DNA of 64,000 nucleotides from Dermatophagoides farinae (GCF_024713945.1 NC_134684.1:164001-228000), one strand, 5' to 3'; counted from the first letter of the stretch, positions 46,203 to 58,843 are shown. The notes: generated from the sequence alone by a model not told the origin. Numbers and translations are program-made.

Positions 46203-49200
46203 CGATCAATAGTTGAATTTTTTTTTGTTTTTAGTAGATCGCTGATGATGATGATCACTCAAATTTAGGCTATTAAAAAAACTTTCAACACCTGGGCAAG
46301 CGAATAAGATTCTGTTGTTGTTGTTGTTGTTTTTTCTACTACATTGGTTATTCACAACGATACTTTCACATAATTCAAATGGAGTTTTTTGTTTTTCTGT
46401 CGTAAAAAAAACTTTTCCCACTATAATCGATCAGTTTTTTAGCAGCATCAATATCTATTGATGATCAGACAAAACAACAACGTTTGATGATGATGATATT
46501 TACACACGCGAAATAAAAACAATTGGAAAAAAAGATAATTGATGACATGTGTAATGATAAAAGCAACAATGTAACGAACAAACACAAACAAATGTCTGTT
46601 TGTTGTGTTTGTCGCCACACTTGAAATGTCGACCACTATGTGAATTTCAATATGTGTGTTTTTTTTTATTTTTCATCGATGCATACGCGCGATCGAATGA
46701 TTGATGATCGATGATGATGACACCCACCCACACACCACACAACCAATTTAAATCGACTGACATATACGAAAAAAAAGTTTCTTGTCGGTCATAAATATTT
46801 CTTTGTTTTTAAAGATATTTTAGACAAACAAAATATATTTTCAATATGATGATATATATCGTGGTCGTCGTCCAGAATGAGAATTACACAAAATGATGAT
46901 CATAACGATCAACAAGACAAGACAATAATAATTGAAAGGAATTTTTTTCAAACTTTAATTCATTTATAATGGCTGGTTGGCTGGATTGATTTGCGTGATT
47001 GCCTGTGAACCTCATACACACACACAAAAGAATTTGAATATTGAAAATTTTTCAAATTCCAAACAATTTGATTGTGGGAAAGAATTTTTTCACTCTGACA
47101 AATTGTGTGTGTTTGTGTGGTTGTAAGCGAATGAAAAAAACTTTGAAAAGTGGCAAACCAAAAGGAATTTTTCAGTTTTTCTTTTTCGAAGCAAAACAAC
47201 CAATTTGAAACGAGAATCAGACGTTGTGTACTGTGCAATGAATAAATGACGTATGTCAAATGAATACCGCGCCGGTATATAACCACCAACCATTCATCCA
47301 TTCATTCAATTTGTTACCCTTACAAGCTATAGCTCTATGGCTAGCTCAACAAGAATAACAACTTTTTTGGCCAATCATTTCCAGAACACTGAATAACACG
47401 CCCAAATGCGTCGACGCTGAATATGCCAGGATGAAGAATATATGAATGTGAATACGAATAGAATGGACGCGCGGGAAAATAACGACCCGTTATGTTTTGC
47501 CTGTTTGAAGTAGAATGATACCAATGCTCAAAATAGAAATGAAAAAATGAGAAATTTTCATGGCCTCCAGAAGTGTGTGTACTTCTTCAAATGGTGTCAT
47601 AGTGTCATCAACAAATAAACAAAATCATTCAGTCGATACTATAATTATCTTTAACGACAAAATCCATACACACACAAACACACAAAAACGATTATTGATG
47701 CTTTTATTTCCATGACCTTTGATTAACTTGCCATAGGTCAACCAACCAAACTGACTGAGAAAAACCAAAAACCACGAAATGATGATGATGATGATGTGGT
47801 CCATTCAAAAAAACCAATGCATGTATGTTATAGATGTTTTTGTTGTCGCTATTTATATATCATTATGGATCAGATCATTCATTTGTATTTGGTCAGCTAT
47901 CAAAAAATGTTTGGAATATTCTGTAGATGACATTTCTTTTCTTTTCTTATAAATCATTCGTGAATATTCATTTTCTGCATTTACTGCTACTTTTTCAAAT
48001 GCTTCCTTTCACAATTCAATTGAGTAATATATAAAAATCATTTATCCATATCCATACCGTTCATATTAACATAACAGAATTCAAACAAAACGTAGAAAGC
48101 ATGAAAATTTAAATGAATCGTGCAAAGTAAAGTAAAATGTCATCAAACCAATGATGAGTGAGCGTGTGTGTCTCTTGGATGTTCAACGACGACGATGACA
48201 AAAATTATTATTATCCACGTTTTAAAAATAGAATTAAAAAGTTCCATAAATCTAATTCTCTTTCACACACACACACACATTACATTTCAACAAATCTCAC
48301 TGTGTCTGTGTGTTTTTCCAAGAATGAGTGGTTTGCGTATAAGAGTGGTGTTCCATTACCACAAAATATTCGTCTTATCCATCCATGAGATGTTTATTGT
48401 CGTCGTCGTCGTTGTTGTTGTCATCGTTTTTCTCTCATAAGATATATCCATGTGATCATTACCATGTATCCCCATCATATAAATGTACATTATGTTTTTT
48501 CTTTCTTTCTTCAATTTTTTCACCATGCCATATTTTTCAACGAAAAAAAAAAATCCAAAGGGTCGTAGAATTGTTAACTCGTTTCGCGACAAAAAGAATA
48601 ATGTGGCTCTAGAAAAAAAAGTATCATGGTTTCGGTGTTGTTGTATGTGTGATTCAATTAAAATTAATGTGTACGAACCAAAATGACATTCTACGAATGA
48701 ACTAACAAACAAACACATTCAAAGACATTCTGTAAATTCTGTAACTTGTTAAAGTATTACACACACACACACACAAACAAGAATCCCTAAAAAACACCTA
48801 GCGTAAAGTTTTTTTTGTCCAAAAATCCAATCGCAAAAAGCTTTCAGACTTGATTGAAAAGATTGTTGAAAAAAATCATCATCACCATCATTGGGTAATA
48901 TGACGCCCATTTTTTTGGTGTGAAAAAATGTTATGATGTATGACTGTGTGTGGAAGTAGATATGGTAGTTTCTTTTTTTTTCACATATCTTGAAACAACC
49001 AAACAAACAAACAAAAGTAGATCTCATTTAATTAAAATAAATATTTACAAACAAACAAAAATGCCTACCCAAAATACACACACATCATCAACGTCATGAG
49101 GATCATATAATAATGTCTCGGGTATACACACATACACACACATGGCCATTATCAAATGATGATGACGATGATAATGATATTAATGCCCGTGGCATGGTGT

Positions 49201-51375
49201 GGCAAAAAAAAAAATTCTGGCCTTTTGTTTTGTTTTAAGTGTTTGTTCCGTTGTTTATAAACGAGAAAAGAAAAAACAAAACAAAATTGCACACACCACC
49301 ATAAAGACTAAATGAAAAAACAAACGATTTCTTCCATATACAGAGGTCTTACCCATCCATCGGGATCAATAATTAAAAAGACCTTTAGTGTAGTAGGTAG
49401 ATTAGATTATGACACACAGCACAGTGTGCTCTTTCCATTCATTTTTAATTCTATTCTTCTATGAAATGGTCCCAATGTGTGTTTCATTCATTCATTCAGT
49501 TTGTATTCACACTGCTAGCTAGATAAAAAAAACTAATATTTTGTAACTAATTAGCATTACTCGTCTAGCAAAAAAAAGTCCTTTTGTCATCATTTCATTC
49601 TAATAATGATAATCTGTTAATCTCTCCGATCTTTCGCTTTCACATATATTCTTCCAATATTCCAATGGTAAAAAAAACAAAAAAAAACATCATGATGAAA
49701 TCATTTACCAAAATCACTGTGAGATTTTAACTTTTCATTGGACAAAAAAAAATAATGGCCCATCATTTTTTAAAATCCAAGATGTGTGTATGTATGTGAC
49801 AAGTCCAGCTACAAATAGGAAAAAAATTGATTGTTCAATGTCAACATTTGGCGTTCAAAAAGAGAGTGAATAAAATCCATTAGAATAATTATAATTAAAA
49901 TATTAATAAATGTAGTTATTATTATTATTATTGTCAACAGCTTTGGATTATTGTTTTTTGTGTCGCCATTTTTTTTTATTTTTATTTTTTGTTTTTAAAG
50001 GTTTTTTTTGTATGTGTGTGTGTGCATTATTATTTCATTGCAAGCAATTGACCATTGTTATGGCCATCACTTTTTACACACAACATTTTTGTTTACAATC
50101 AATGAATGAATGAATGAATCAAGTGTGAGTCGAAAAAATAGACATAAAGTCGACCAGTGTTTTGCACTAAACAAGAATGAATGAATGACTGGCTGATTTC
50201 TTTCGTTTTTTCGTTCCAGTGTAGAGTTTAGCATCATTTATTTAGTCACAGCAAGTTAGTAAGTCAGTCGGTAGTTAACACGGTAACCATTCAAACAACG
50301 ATGACTACGACGAAGACGACGACGACCCGATAAATGGAAAAGAAACGGATAGTTTAGTTTAGTTTAGTTTAGTGTGTGAATAAGTGTGTTGTTGTTATTT
50401 TAGAGTGTGATAGATGTGAAATGGACCGAAATGACTCTCGTGTGTATAATCGGTCAATTGCAATGGCATGTTTTTGTATTGCTACTTGGGCATTTGATGT
50501 TTTGTGTGTGTGAGTGTGTGTGTGAATGAAGGATGTCTTGGGATTTGACTAATCTTTTTTTTCTCTTTTCCTTGTTTTCGGTTATTTGTTGCAGTTGTTT
50601 CGTAGGTTGGCATATCTCGATTTTTTTCTTTCCGTAGTTTTTGGTATAGCGATCTTCATCATACATCCGTTTCAATTTTTTTTGTATAATCATAAATTCT
50701 ATACTACTACTGCCGACTGACTGACCGATCATAATGAGTCATAAATCTCATCAATTAAACAACGAATAACAAATCAAAATTACAGCCTATAGAATATTAT
50801 TTTCAGTCATACCAGAATCATCATCATGATGCCAGAAAAAACCTGGATTTCATAATTTCTAGTCCAGAAAAAAATATTTACATGAACGAATGGAATAAAA
50901 AAAGAGACAAATTCAATTATAATAATAATCATCATACGTGGAACAGAATCTCTAAATCTAAGCCCGTAGGGGTTTCATCAACAACGAAAAATGGAAAAAA
51001 ATTTCACTTAGATTTTTTTTTCATTTTTTTGGTCATGAAAAAAATTTATGTAAATATCCGTATATCCTGGAATTCAATTCGCAATGATTTTGACAAGAAT
51101 TTGTCGCACACATTTCTATGATGATTAGCAATCTTTCTGGATTTTTTTTTTTTTGAATGAAATGAACAAAAATGACGAAAAAAATTCACCTTGACAATCA
51201 TCAATTTTGATTGATCGATCAGATGTTTTTAAACAGCTGCACATCATATGTCAACTGTTAAATATTTCTGTTGTGGTGTATATATAAACAAGATTTAAAT
51301 TTGGATGATTCTGTTTTGCAATTAAATTTTTTTTTTTTTTTTTTTTTTGGTTCAATTTCCAAAAGATTCAAAAAC
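46203..51375. other. 5 kb gene-poor region upstream of the Beat-like and heptad-repeat genes
   Basis: No exon supported. Frames of 60-120 codons (46960-47301, 48356-48718, 48749-49027, 50454-50732) are A/T-rich, repeat-driven and unlike known proteins. The left part is probably Beat 5' UTR and promoter. A TATATAA at about 47275 follows a GCGCCGG motif but no gene was found after it. Many CA/TG tracts (48262-48278, 48758-48775, 49138-49142) and TTTAG repeats near 50353-50371. Its divergent position suggests regulatory DNA. Confidence 0.5.
51281..51288 (+). promoter_or_regulatory. TATA box of the heptad-repeat secreted protein gene
   Basis: TATATAAA in GTATATATAAAC, 88-95 bases before ATG 51376. 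Long T-tract lies between them. Confidence 0.6.
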
Positions 51376-52411
51376 ATGAAATTTAACATTGGAAAAAGTT
51401 TCATTCTGTTAATAACGTTTGATTTCGTTCTGCTGATGATCAATTGTTACAGTCGTCATGATGGACGAAGGGAACGACGTTCATTATCGGATCTAACGAC
51501 TCGAACTACAAATTGGATGGCTAAACGTAAGTATTATGAATGAATGGGGTGATAATATTGATTTGTTTTATTTTCCACAAGTTAGCATTAAAAAATCGTA
51601 TCAGTAATGTTCGAGATAATTTAACCGGACAAGTAACGGATTTAACAAGTCGTGTTGAATCCAATGGATTGACCAATGGTTTAGCCAGTACTATATCGAA
51701 TACATTATCTACACTTACATCTACAGTTGGTAATTTAACATCAAGTTTGTCCAGTTTATTGTCTGGTCTATTATCGACAATATTATCATTACCATCATTT
51801 TTAACATCAACACTGTCGTCATTAGTGGGTGGATTATCACAAACAGTTGGTGATCTTGGATCACTGGTCAATGATTTACTAAGCGGATTAACAGATTTAT
51901 TAACACAATTATTGAATTTAGATGTGATCAATACAGATGTTCTTAGTGATGTAGCCGATGCTGGATCAAATTTACTTAATAATCTAGGTGGTATACTTAA
52001 TAATACTGTCGATGCTTTATCATCGATGGTCAACAATAGTAAGTTGATTGATTTTTATTTGAAATTCACTATAATCTTTGAATCATTTATTTTAAAGCCG
52101 ATTTAGATAGTGATACACTTCAAGGTGTTGTGGATCTATTAGCCAATCTATTGGATTCATTGAAAAATACAACAAGTCGATTGATTGATCTGTTAAATTC
52201 AACTACCGATACAGTAGTGAATGGAATTCTCGTTGGTCTATTGAATAATGTACAAGATTTATTGACCGGTACAGCTAGTCAAATTGAAAGCCTGCTAGAT
52301 TCTATACCCGATACACTCAATTCATTACAAGAACCATTACAGGATATTCTTTCTGGATTACAGGATACATTGGATAATTTAACGAAAGCCCTTAACTCGA
52401 ATAGTGGATAA
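51376..52411 (+). CDS. Secreted leucine-heptad repeat protein of unknown function
   Basis: I do not recognise this family. Exons 51376-51526, 51586-52038 and 52098-52411 join in phase; 305 residues. Signal peptide SFILLITFDFVLLMINCYS is followed by a basic GRRERRSLSD, a good furin-type RxRR site. The rest is built from Leu, Ser, Thr, Asn, Asp and Gly with leucines every 3-4 residues, forming at least ten near-continuous heptads (VGNLTSS, LSSLLSG, LLSTILS, LPSFLTS, TLSSLVG, GLSQTVG, DLGSLVN, DLLSGLT, DLLTQLL). This predicts long amphipathic helices. No Cys is found after the signal, and there are several NxS/T glycosylation sites (DNLT, GNLT, NNTV, KNTT, NSTT). It could be a lipid-binding or structural/silk-like secretion; this is inference. 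The TATA promoter suits a strongly expressed tissue gene. Confidence 0.85.
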
Positions 52412-55411
52412 CAAGCTTTGCTAGATATAGACAGTCTATTCATATTAGATCTCTGGGATTTTTTTGTTAGTTTTTCCGAATCGATCATAATCATAATCAT
52501 AATAATAATAATAACTTTTAATTTTAATGTTCTTATCATTGTTGTCTGTAATCAATCAATAAGTAATCATTTCAAGAAAGTAATAATTTTGTTACAAAAT
52601 AAAATAATATTTCTATTGCAATGAAGGAAACGCCCAGCTATGTGTGTTCGAAATTTAATCATATTTCTATCGTGATCATCGATACGTAATTAATTTAAAT
52701 TAGTGAAATAATTTTCCAGTTTTCTCCAATTTTTTGCGAATTTGAATACACCCAAATCAGGTGAGTCGATTCGTTCATTCAAATTGAATTTCACTCTATT
52801 TTATTTTTGAAACTAATAAATCAGCATGTCTGTTTGTCTTTCTAAATTCAAAATCTTCACAAGACAAACAATTTCGAATATATCATCTATTTCTTTTTCA
52901 TTGATTCAGAGACAAAATTAATCAAGTTTCATTTGACCTAGCAATGTTCGTTGTTTTTTTTTCGTTTTGGTGGTAGAACTGTGTGAAATGGGCCATAAAT
53001 ACATTGACAATTAATTAATGAATGTAGATGAGTTCATGTGTCCGAGTGTGTGTGTCTCAATCGAATTCATTGGTCATCTTCATCATCAAATAGATTATAT
53101 AATTGTGTGTGTGTGTGTCCGATTTTATCTTTATTTCTTTGCTTTGCTTTTCTAATTTGAATTAATCATCAAATCATTAGAAGAGTCCAACATCGTTGAT
53201 GTTTATAAATTAATGTTGCTGTTGTTGTAACTTTTTTGCCGAAAATGAACGAGGTCGAAACGAAAATGAAAATGATGTTTGACGATTAATTGGCCTGTCG
53301 TACGAAATTTATTTGGTCCACCACTACCATCACAATCGCCATCATCACATCGACAATTGGCTTGATTAAATGATTAAACGTCTTTATCATTCATTCATTC
53401 ATTCATTTATAGCTAACGAACCTGACCAATTTTGCGGAATGCCATGTTCACAATTCTTGACTGGCAAACTGTTAATTACATCAATCGAATACAGTACACA
53501 ATTGTCGACAATTGTGGAATATTTTTCGGTTTGGGTTTAGTTTCAAACTCTATTGATTCATAAAAATAACTAATGTAACTGGGGTTACCTGTGGTATTAT
53601 GGTTGTAGATTTTGCAATTTTCTTTATTCTTGTTGTTGCCAAAAACTTTCGTTATGTTTCCATTTAGATATGGTCGTCGACCATTTTTTTGTCGTTTGAG
53701 TTTCACTGAAAATGACAAAATCAATTTTAATTTGCAATGGAAAAAACCTTTAGAAAGAAAAAATAGCTGATGATAAAAAAAGTTTTACTTTAATTTTTTT
53801 TTAGTGGAACTTGGAAGCACAAATGTTTTTTACTTTCGTGCTCGAAATCAAAAATCGAAATTCATATATGATGAATGATTATGGACAAATTATTCAAAAT
53901 TTTTTTTGCTCTGCAAGCAGTGATTTATTTTATATTCTTTTCTTCATAATGACTTAAACTTTTTTCTTCCATTAGAATTATGGATTCAAATCACCAACCT
54001 ATAGGTCATCATACTACCGTATCAATTTAGCTAAGTTTCAAGTTCGTATTTTTTTCTACTACATTCAAATTCATAATAATGGTGATTCGTTTTTTATTTA
54101 GAATAATTTTACAATTGAAATCGATTCACCAATAATCAGTAATCACCACCATCACAAACAAACAAATTGAAATTGTATTTTCTGTTTTTTTTCAAGGATT
54201 AATACCAATCAATCAATTTATTATATCAATACCTTATCACCTTGACCAAATATTACCAATCCATCATGGCCAATAATACCCCAATTTTCGTTGTTATTAT
54301 GGATATCATTATCAATAATGTTAATGATGTCCACAAGAAAATTGCAATTTGTACCAAGGGGCTTAGTGGACCAATTGGAAAATATGGAATCGTTTATTTT
54401 TTGCGGAAAAAAATAAAAATATAAAAACCTGAGGCAATAAATATATTGTATGTGTTTGGTCATTGAAAAAAGACCACTGTCGAATAATGATGGATATATT
54501 TATGGATCCAGATGAGCCTCATTCCCTCTTTCTTAATTCTGGGTCTATTTAGAGCCTCATTTACCACATATAGCCATTAACCATCAGTAAACATTATCAT
54601 TATTACCAACGTACACACTCACACACAATGGCTAAGAAATACAAGAGGAAAGAAAAAAAATCATTCGATTTGACCAAAAAGATGTGTGTGTGTGTATGTG
54701 ACATGATAGACATCATTATAGAGATCTCTTTTTCTCACTCTTGGAATCTTTCCGACAAGCATGAGCAAATATATCGATTTTAGCTACATGATGATGATGG
54801 CAAAATCACAAAAAAAAAGACATTTTATATTTAGAGATAATGAAATTCTCAATTGGAAACAATAACATGAATCAAGGAAGGAATCTTTGTGGTTATTTGG
54901 TCAATTAGTTTGTTTTTTTAAATACAAATTCTTCGGCTACTTGAACTAAAAAAAATCAATGAGGATTTTTTTTTTGCAATCAAATCAAAAAATAAAAAAC
55001 ACACACACATAGACACAGTGATGATGAATCAATCAAATCCAATGAATGAAAAAACATAATTGAATGAAATCGTTCATCTGTCTGTTTATATTTGATATAT
55101 GATATATGTTGCCTTAATTAAAACAATAATCGAGCCTCTACTTCAAGGTTGTCTTTATTTTTTTTTGCATTTAAAAGAAAATCTTTGAAACGTTTATCTG
55201 CAAGTCATTTGTCAATCAATCACATGATTGATAACCCTCACTTTCCTTTTTTTTCTCTATGACAACTAGATCAAGTTCTTATTTATTTGTCGACAGACGG
55301 AAAACAAAGATTCCATAATAATATGAATGATGCGATTTATCATATATTTTACCATTCCATTTTTGGGTCATCGTGCAATATACATTAAACACACAAACAC
55401 ACACCTATTTG
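52412..55411. other. Gene-poor region with scattered exon-like segments
   Basis: No full gene model. Exon-like pieces: minus 54361-54233 (43 codons between AG and GGTATT); plus 52720-52760 with donor GTGAGT and plus from 53413, which would join in phase; plus 53654-53770; and a minus segment about 53706-53590 with a strong TTTTCAG acceptor. They are not mutually consistent. Otherwise CA/TG tracts (53105-53117, 54681-54694) and T-runs. Confidence 0.45.
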
Positions 55412-55618
55412 ATGAGTACGTCGTCAAAGACAACATTATCAGTCAATTCATTGACAATCCACACAATCATCATGACTGTCATTCTGACACTGTTGTATGA
55501 TATGTGCCGTCCTAGAAAAAAAAACGAGAAACAAATCACCACCAGCAACCAGAAGATAAGTGTGATCATCACAACTACAATTTTTACCATCATAATCCTC
55601 AACATTATTGATGAATGA
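55412..55618 (+). CDS. Possible small two-helix membrane protein
   Basis: 68 codons from ATG (MSTSSKTTLSVNSLTIH) with two hydrophobic segments, HTIIMTVILTLLYDMC and SVIITTTIFTIIILNII, around a basic RPRKKNEKQ loop. No family recognised. A/T-rich DNA readily makes Ile-rich chance frames and the opposite strand is also open here (55405-55665), so this is weak. Confidence 0.2.
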   Translation: MSTSSKTTLSVNSLTIHTIIMTVILTLLYDMCRPRKKNEKQITTSNQKISVIITTTIFTIIILNIIDE

Positions 55619-55876
55619 TAAAAATCAAAATAAGCCGACAATATTCGGCATATTGAAATAATCAATTTTTTTTCGCAGTGATGATAAATCCATTATCGAT
55701 CGATTTAACATTTAAAAAAACATCAAAGATAGAATGCTAATCATGTGAATGAATTCAAAAACAAATCATTGTGAATCATAAAGTGTTTGCGTCTTGTTTT
55801 TTTTCGGTTGATCATTTCCGTCATCGTCGTCGTGGTTGCACTTGCTCGAAATCGAATATTCATCGAATCGTAAAAA

Positions 55877-56313
55877 ATGAATAAGGAATTAATGTTGATA
55901 CAATTTTCCAAATATATGACCATTGGTACAGTATCGATAATTATCGGTATGATCATTGCATTAATCGGTCTATGGATCTATTCAGAATGGTTAATCTATC
56001 AGCAAAAGTATGTGTATTTTATCCTGATTTCTATTTATCGTTAAAAAATTTTGTTTTAAAAAACAGAAAAAATAAACAACTAGATATTGTACGTGATAAA
56101 ATGGATGGAATCGAAATGAAAAGATTATTACGACAAAATAGTCAAGAACAATCGAGCCATAAACAAAAATGTCCAGATATACAGATTGTCGATCTATCAT
56201 TGGAAAATGATAATCCAGAGAAAGAAAAAATGATTTCATCCAATCGATCTATTACACAGATTGATTCAAATAAACGTATCAGTCTGAAATCATTGGATGG
56301 TCTTCCACGATAA
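55877..56313 (+). CDS. Small single-pass membrane protein, unknown
   Basis: Exons 55877-56007 and 56067-56313 with a 59-base GT-AG intron, phase 2; 125 residues. A short N-terminus (MNKELMLIQFSKYM) leads into one membrane helix, TIGTVSIIIGMIIALIGLWI, then SEWLIYQQKKNKQLDIVRDK and a polar tail with Ser/Lys/Glu. No signal peptide cleavage is obvious, so a type III (N-out) or tail topology is possible. The splice sites and clean stop support a real gene; I do not recognise a family. Convergent with the Cys-rich gene at 56521-57033. Confidence 0.6.
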
Positions 56314-56520
56314 AACCATTGGCCATTGTTTATATGGCCATTTGTAAATAATGTACACATTAACAATTCACCTCATTCGATGGACATTTCCACTAAATTA
56401 TTTGTTTGTTTTTTTTATGTGAAAATAATATATTGTAGTGTTTTTTATTGAAAAATTAAAATCAAGAAAATATTCATTCAGAAAATGCATATGGATCGAG
56501 CCTTTTTTGAATCAAACTGG

Positions 56521-57033
56521 TTATTGATGACGATAACGATAACGTCGTCGTTGTCTTTGTCTATCTGATGAAATTTTGTTTGCCGCTCCACTTTTGATTC
56601 GTGTTTGTGAACAATATGCATTATGTAATAATGTTATACAACAACTATGGAAACGTTTATAAACTAATTCATTATGAATGTGGCATAGAAATGTTGTATC
56701 GGAAAAATTTCCTTGTCTTGATTGAATGAAATATTGACAACAATCACGTGTTGGTTCTTCACTGTCGGTATCACGATTTTTCCATGGTTTCAAACCACAG
56801 CGACAATTTACCAACGATGAAGATGTATTGATGATGGTCGTCGATGCAGCTGTTGCTGCTGTGAATGGTGAACATGAATCATAGAGAAACATAATGAATG
56901 TTTATGCGAATATTAAAATATCATACCAACCTGTATCATGTATCGATATGAATGACCAGATAGTCCAAATCAATATGAATAGACGTATATGAAATGATGG
57001 CCAAATTTTATTGATCCTGATGAATAGATTCAT
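56521..57033 (-). CDS. Small secreted cysteine-rich protein, unknown
   Basis: Exons 57033-56931 and 56858-56521 (72-base intron, phase 1); 146 residues. Signal segment RLFILIWTIWSFISIHDT. The mature part has ten cysteines in the pattern CxC ... CC ... C ... CC ... C (VNCRCGLKPW, RDCCQYF, TTFLCHIHNELVYKRFHSCC, AYCSQ) and ends in a very basic tail (DRQRQRRRYRYRHQ). An even cysteine set and a basic tail suggest a disulfide-bonded extracellular protein; I cannot assign a family. An in-frame Met at 57090 would add 19 residues before the hydrophobic segment; the inner Met gives the better signal peptide. Confidence 0.65.
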
Positions 57034-57731
57034 GGTTTTTTCTGTTTTGTTTTGGGCGAATGGAGAAAACACTTTCACAGTGGAACACAAAAACTAACTA
57101 AGCAATGAACGGATGATGATCTCTTTCGAAAAACATTTGTCAACAGGGGCAAAAACTAAATTTCTCTAAAAACAAACATGTCATATTATTTAACGTGTTT
57201 TTTCTAACGCTGCTCATCGTGATACATTTCATATCATCATCCGTAGTGTCTCCATTGATTCAATTGATGCATCCATTCTCTTCCATAGTGTATTGAATAC
57301 GTCCTCTTTTTTCAATGTTTTTTTGCACAATAATTACTTCAACAACAACATTCCAATGGATGATGAAAGCATCATGATTGGGATGATCAAACCTTTGTTC
57401 TTGTAAGTGTTGTTCGCCTTGACTGATTATTGACTGTTGATTGATGATCTGTATCCATATCTTTCTTTTTTGCATTTATGAAAAAAAAGAATTTCAAAAT
57501 AGAGGATTCAATTAAATTTCTTGTTCAACGGAAGTAGTTCGAATTGTTCACTTTGTTTTAATTTATAAAATCGAATCTGATTAATTAGATTATTATAATC
57601 CAAAATGGATATATTGTTCGGAAGTTTCGTAGTTTTCAAACATTCATTCTCAATTTTATTGCTCGAAGTTCAATTACCAGTGTTTCCAGCAAGATATATT
57701 TTTGATCAATATTTATATTCCACATATCAAA
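57034..57731. other. Divergent upstream region, Cys-rich gene / tetraspanin
   Basis: About 700 bases, no supported exon. The frame at 57260-57475 (minus) looks like chance. It should hold both promoters. Confidence 0.5.
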
Positions 57732-58843
57732 ATGATTTCATGTCGTGGTTCGATTGCTAAAACAGTTCTTGGTGTTTTGAATGCAACATTCATCATGATA
57801 TCATTGGCTATGATACTTTTGGGACTACAGATGAAAGTACAACAAACAACCGCCAATTCGTTCGCTTACAAAATGACCATGGTCACAAACATGACAATGA
57901 ACGCTAATCCATACAATAATGATGATGAATCGGTAGCATTCATGGGCATAATGAAATGGGATCGAATGTCCAATTTATTGATAATAATTGGAGCATTCTT
58001 AGCTATCGTATCGATATTTGGTTTTTGTGCAGCATTAAGTGAATCATCATTATTTTTAAACATCTATATCTATTTCTTGAGTATCATCACCTGTACAGTA
58101 TGGATAGCCATTATTTTAATTTTATGTTCAATGGACCGTTATTTAAATATGGTCGTCATCTGTTTATCGTTCGTATGGAAACGTTTTCCAATCCAACATC
58201 AAAGCCGAAAAACGCTGATGATTATGCATTGTTCATACAAAATTTTCAACAAATTTTCCATTGTTGCGGTGTTGAATCACCAAACGATTGGTTGAATCGG
58301 ACATTCGGAAATATATCCTTGGGTCAGGAAATTTTACCTGCAAGTTGTTGCTCAATTGAACCACAACAACAACAAAGAAAAGATATGTTAATCAAATTGT
58401 TTCTTAAAGAAGAAAGCTACAATACTTGTTTCAAAGCTGAACTTGCTCATCATGATGGCTGCTTTTCATCGATTCAAATTGTTCGTTATCGTTTATTTGG
58501 ACAAATGATTTTGATTGTCATCATTATGTTGTTAGCGCTGTTAGTATCATTAACATGTTGTCTTGAACGTGATAAACGTTTACAATATTCTCGTTTGGTT
58601 AATATGCAATATGCTACACATTTATCTGGTTGTCGTCAAGGCCCATATGGACTTGGATATAGTTTTGGCCGTATGCATTGTCCGTTACGAAAATCTTCGG
58701 TGGAACCACATGTGGAACGGAATCTAAAGCGGACGATAATGGCTTCGATGGTTGAACCACCGCAATCACAACCACAATTCAAGTCAATGATTTCGAATGT
58801 AACGCAGCCACAGGCATCATCAGCGATCGGAGATTGGTTATGA
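57732..58843 (+). CDS. Tetraspanin, with a reading-frame break after the third membrane helix
   Basis: Four-helix membrane organiser. Frame A from ATG 57732: MISCRGSIAKTVLGVLNATF (TM1), small loop, LLIIIGAFLAIVSIFGFCAA with the ES motif (TM2), LNIYIYFLSIITCTVWIAII (TM3). The large loop and TM4 are in frame -1: IFHCCGVESPNDWLNRT (the CCG signature), PASCC, YNTCFKAELAHHDGC, then GQMILIVIIMLLALLVSL (TM4) and a cytoplasmic tail to TGA 58843. The shift must fall between about 58125 and 58205. No good intron of the needed length class fits; candidates are 53 bases (GTCGTC start) or 32 bases (GTATGG). A canonical slippery heptamer TTTAAAT lies in phase at 58142-58148. An assembly indel is equally possible. 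ATG 57702 is an alternative start. Confidence 0.85.

Noticed and set aside
46960-47301. 113-codon minus-strand open frame
   Set aside because: Composition follows local A/T and CA repeats; no signal peptide, domain or splice partner.
47275-47360. TATATAA followed by ATG (47338) as a possible gene start
   Set aside because: The frame ends after 19 codons and no donor or further exon was found.
48356-48718. 120-codon minus-strand open frame
   Set aside because: Ends in a poly-Thr run from a simple repeat and overlaps plus-strand frames of similar length; chance.
53985-54015. GATTCAAATC-like B-box, possible tRNA
   Set aside because: No A-box, acceptor stem or cloverleaf can be formed around it; no other tRNA-like sequence was found.
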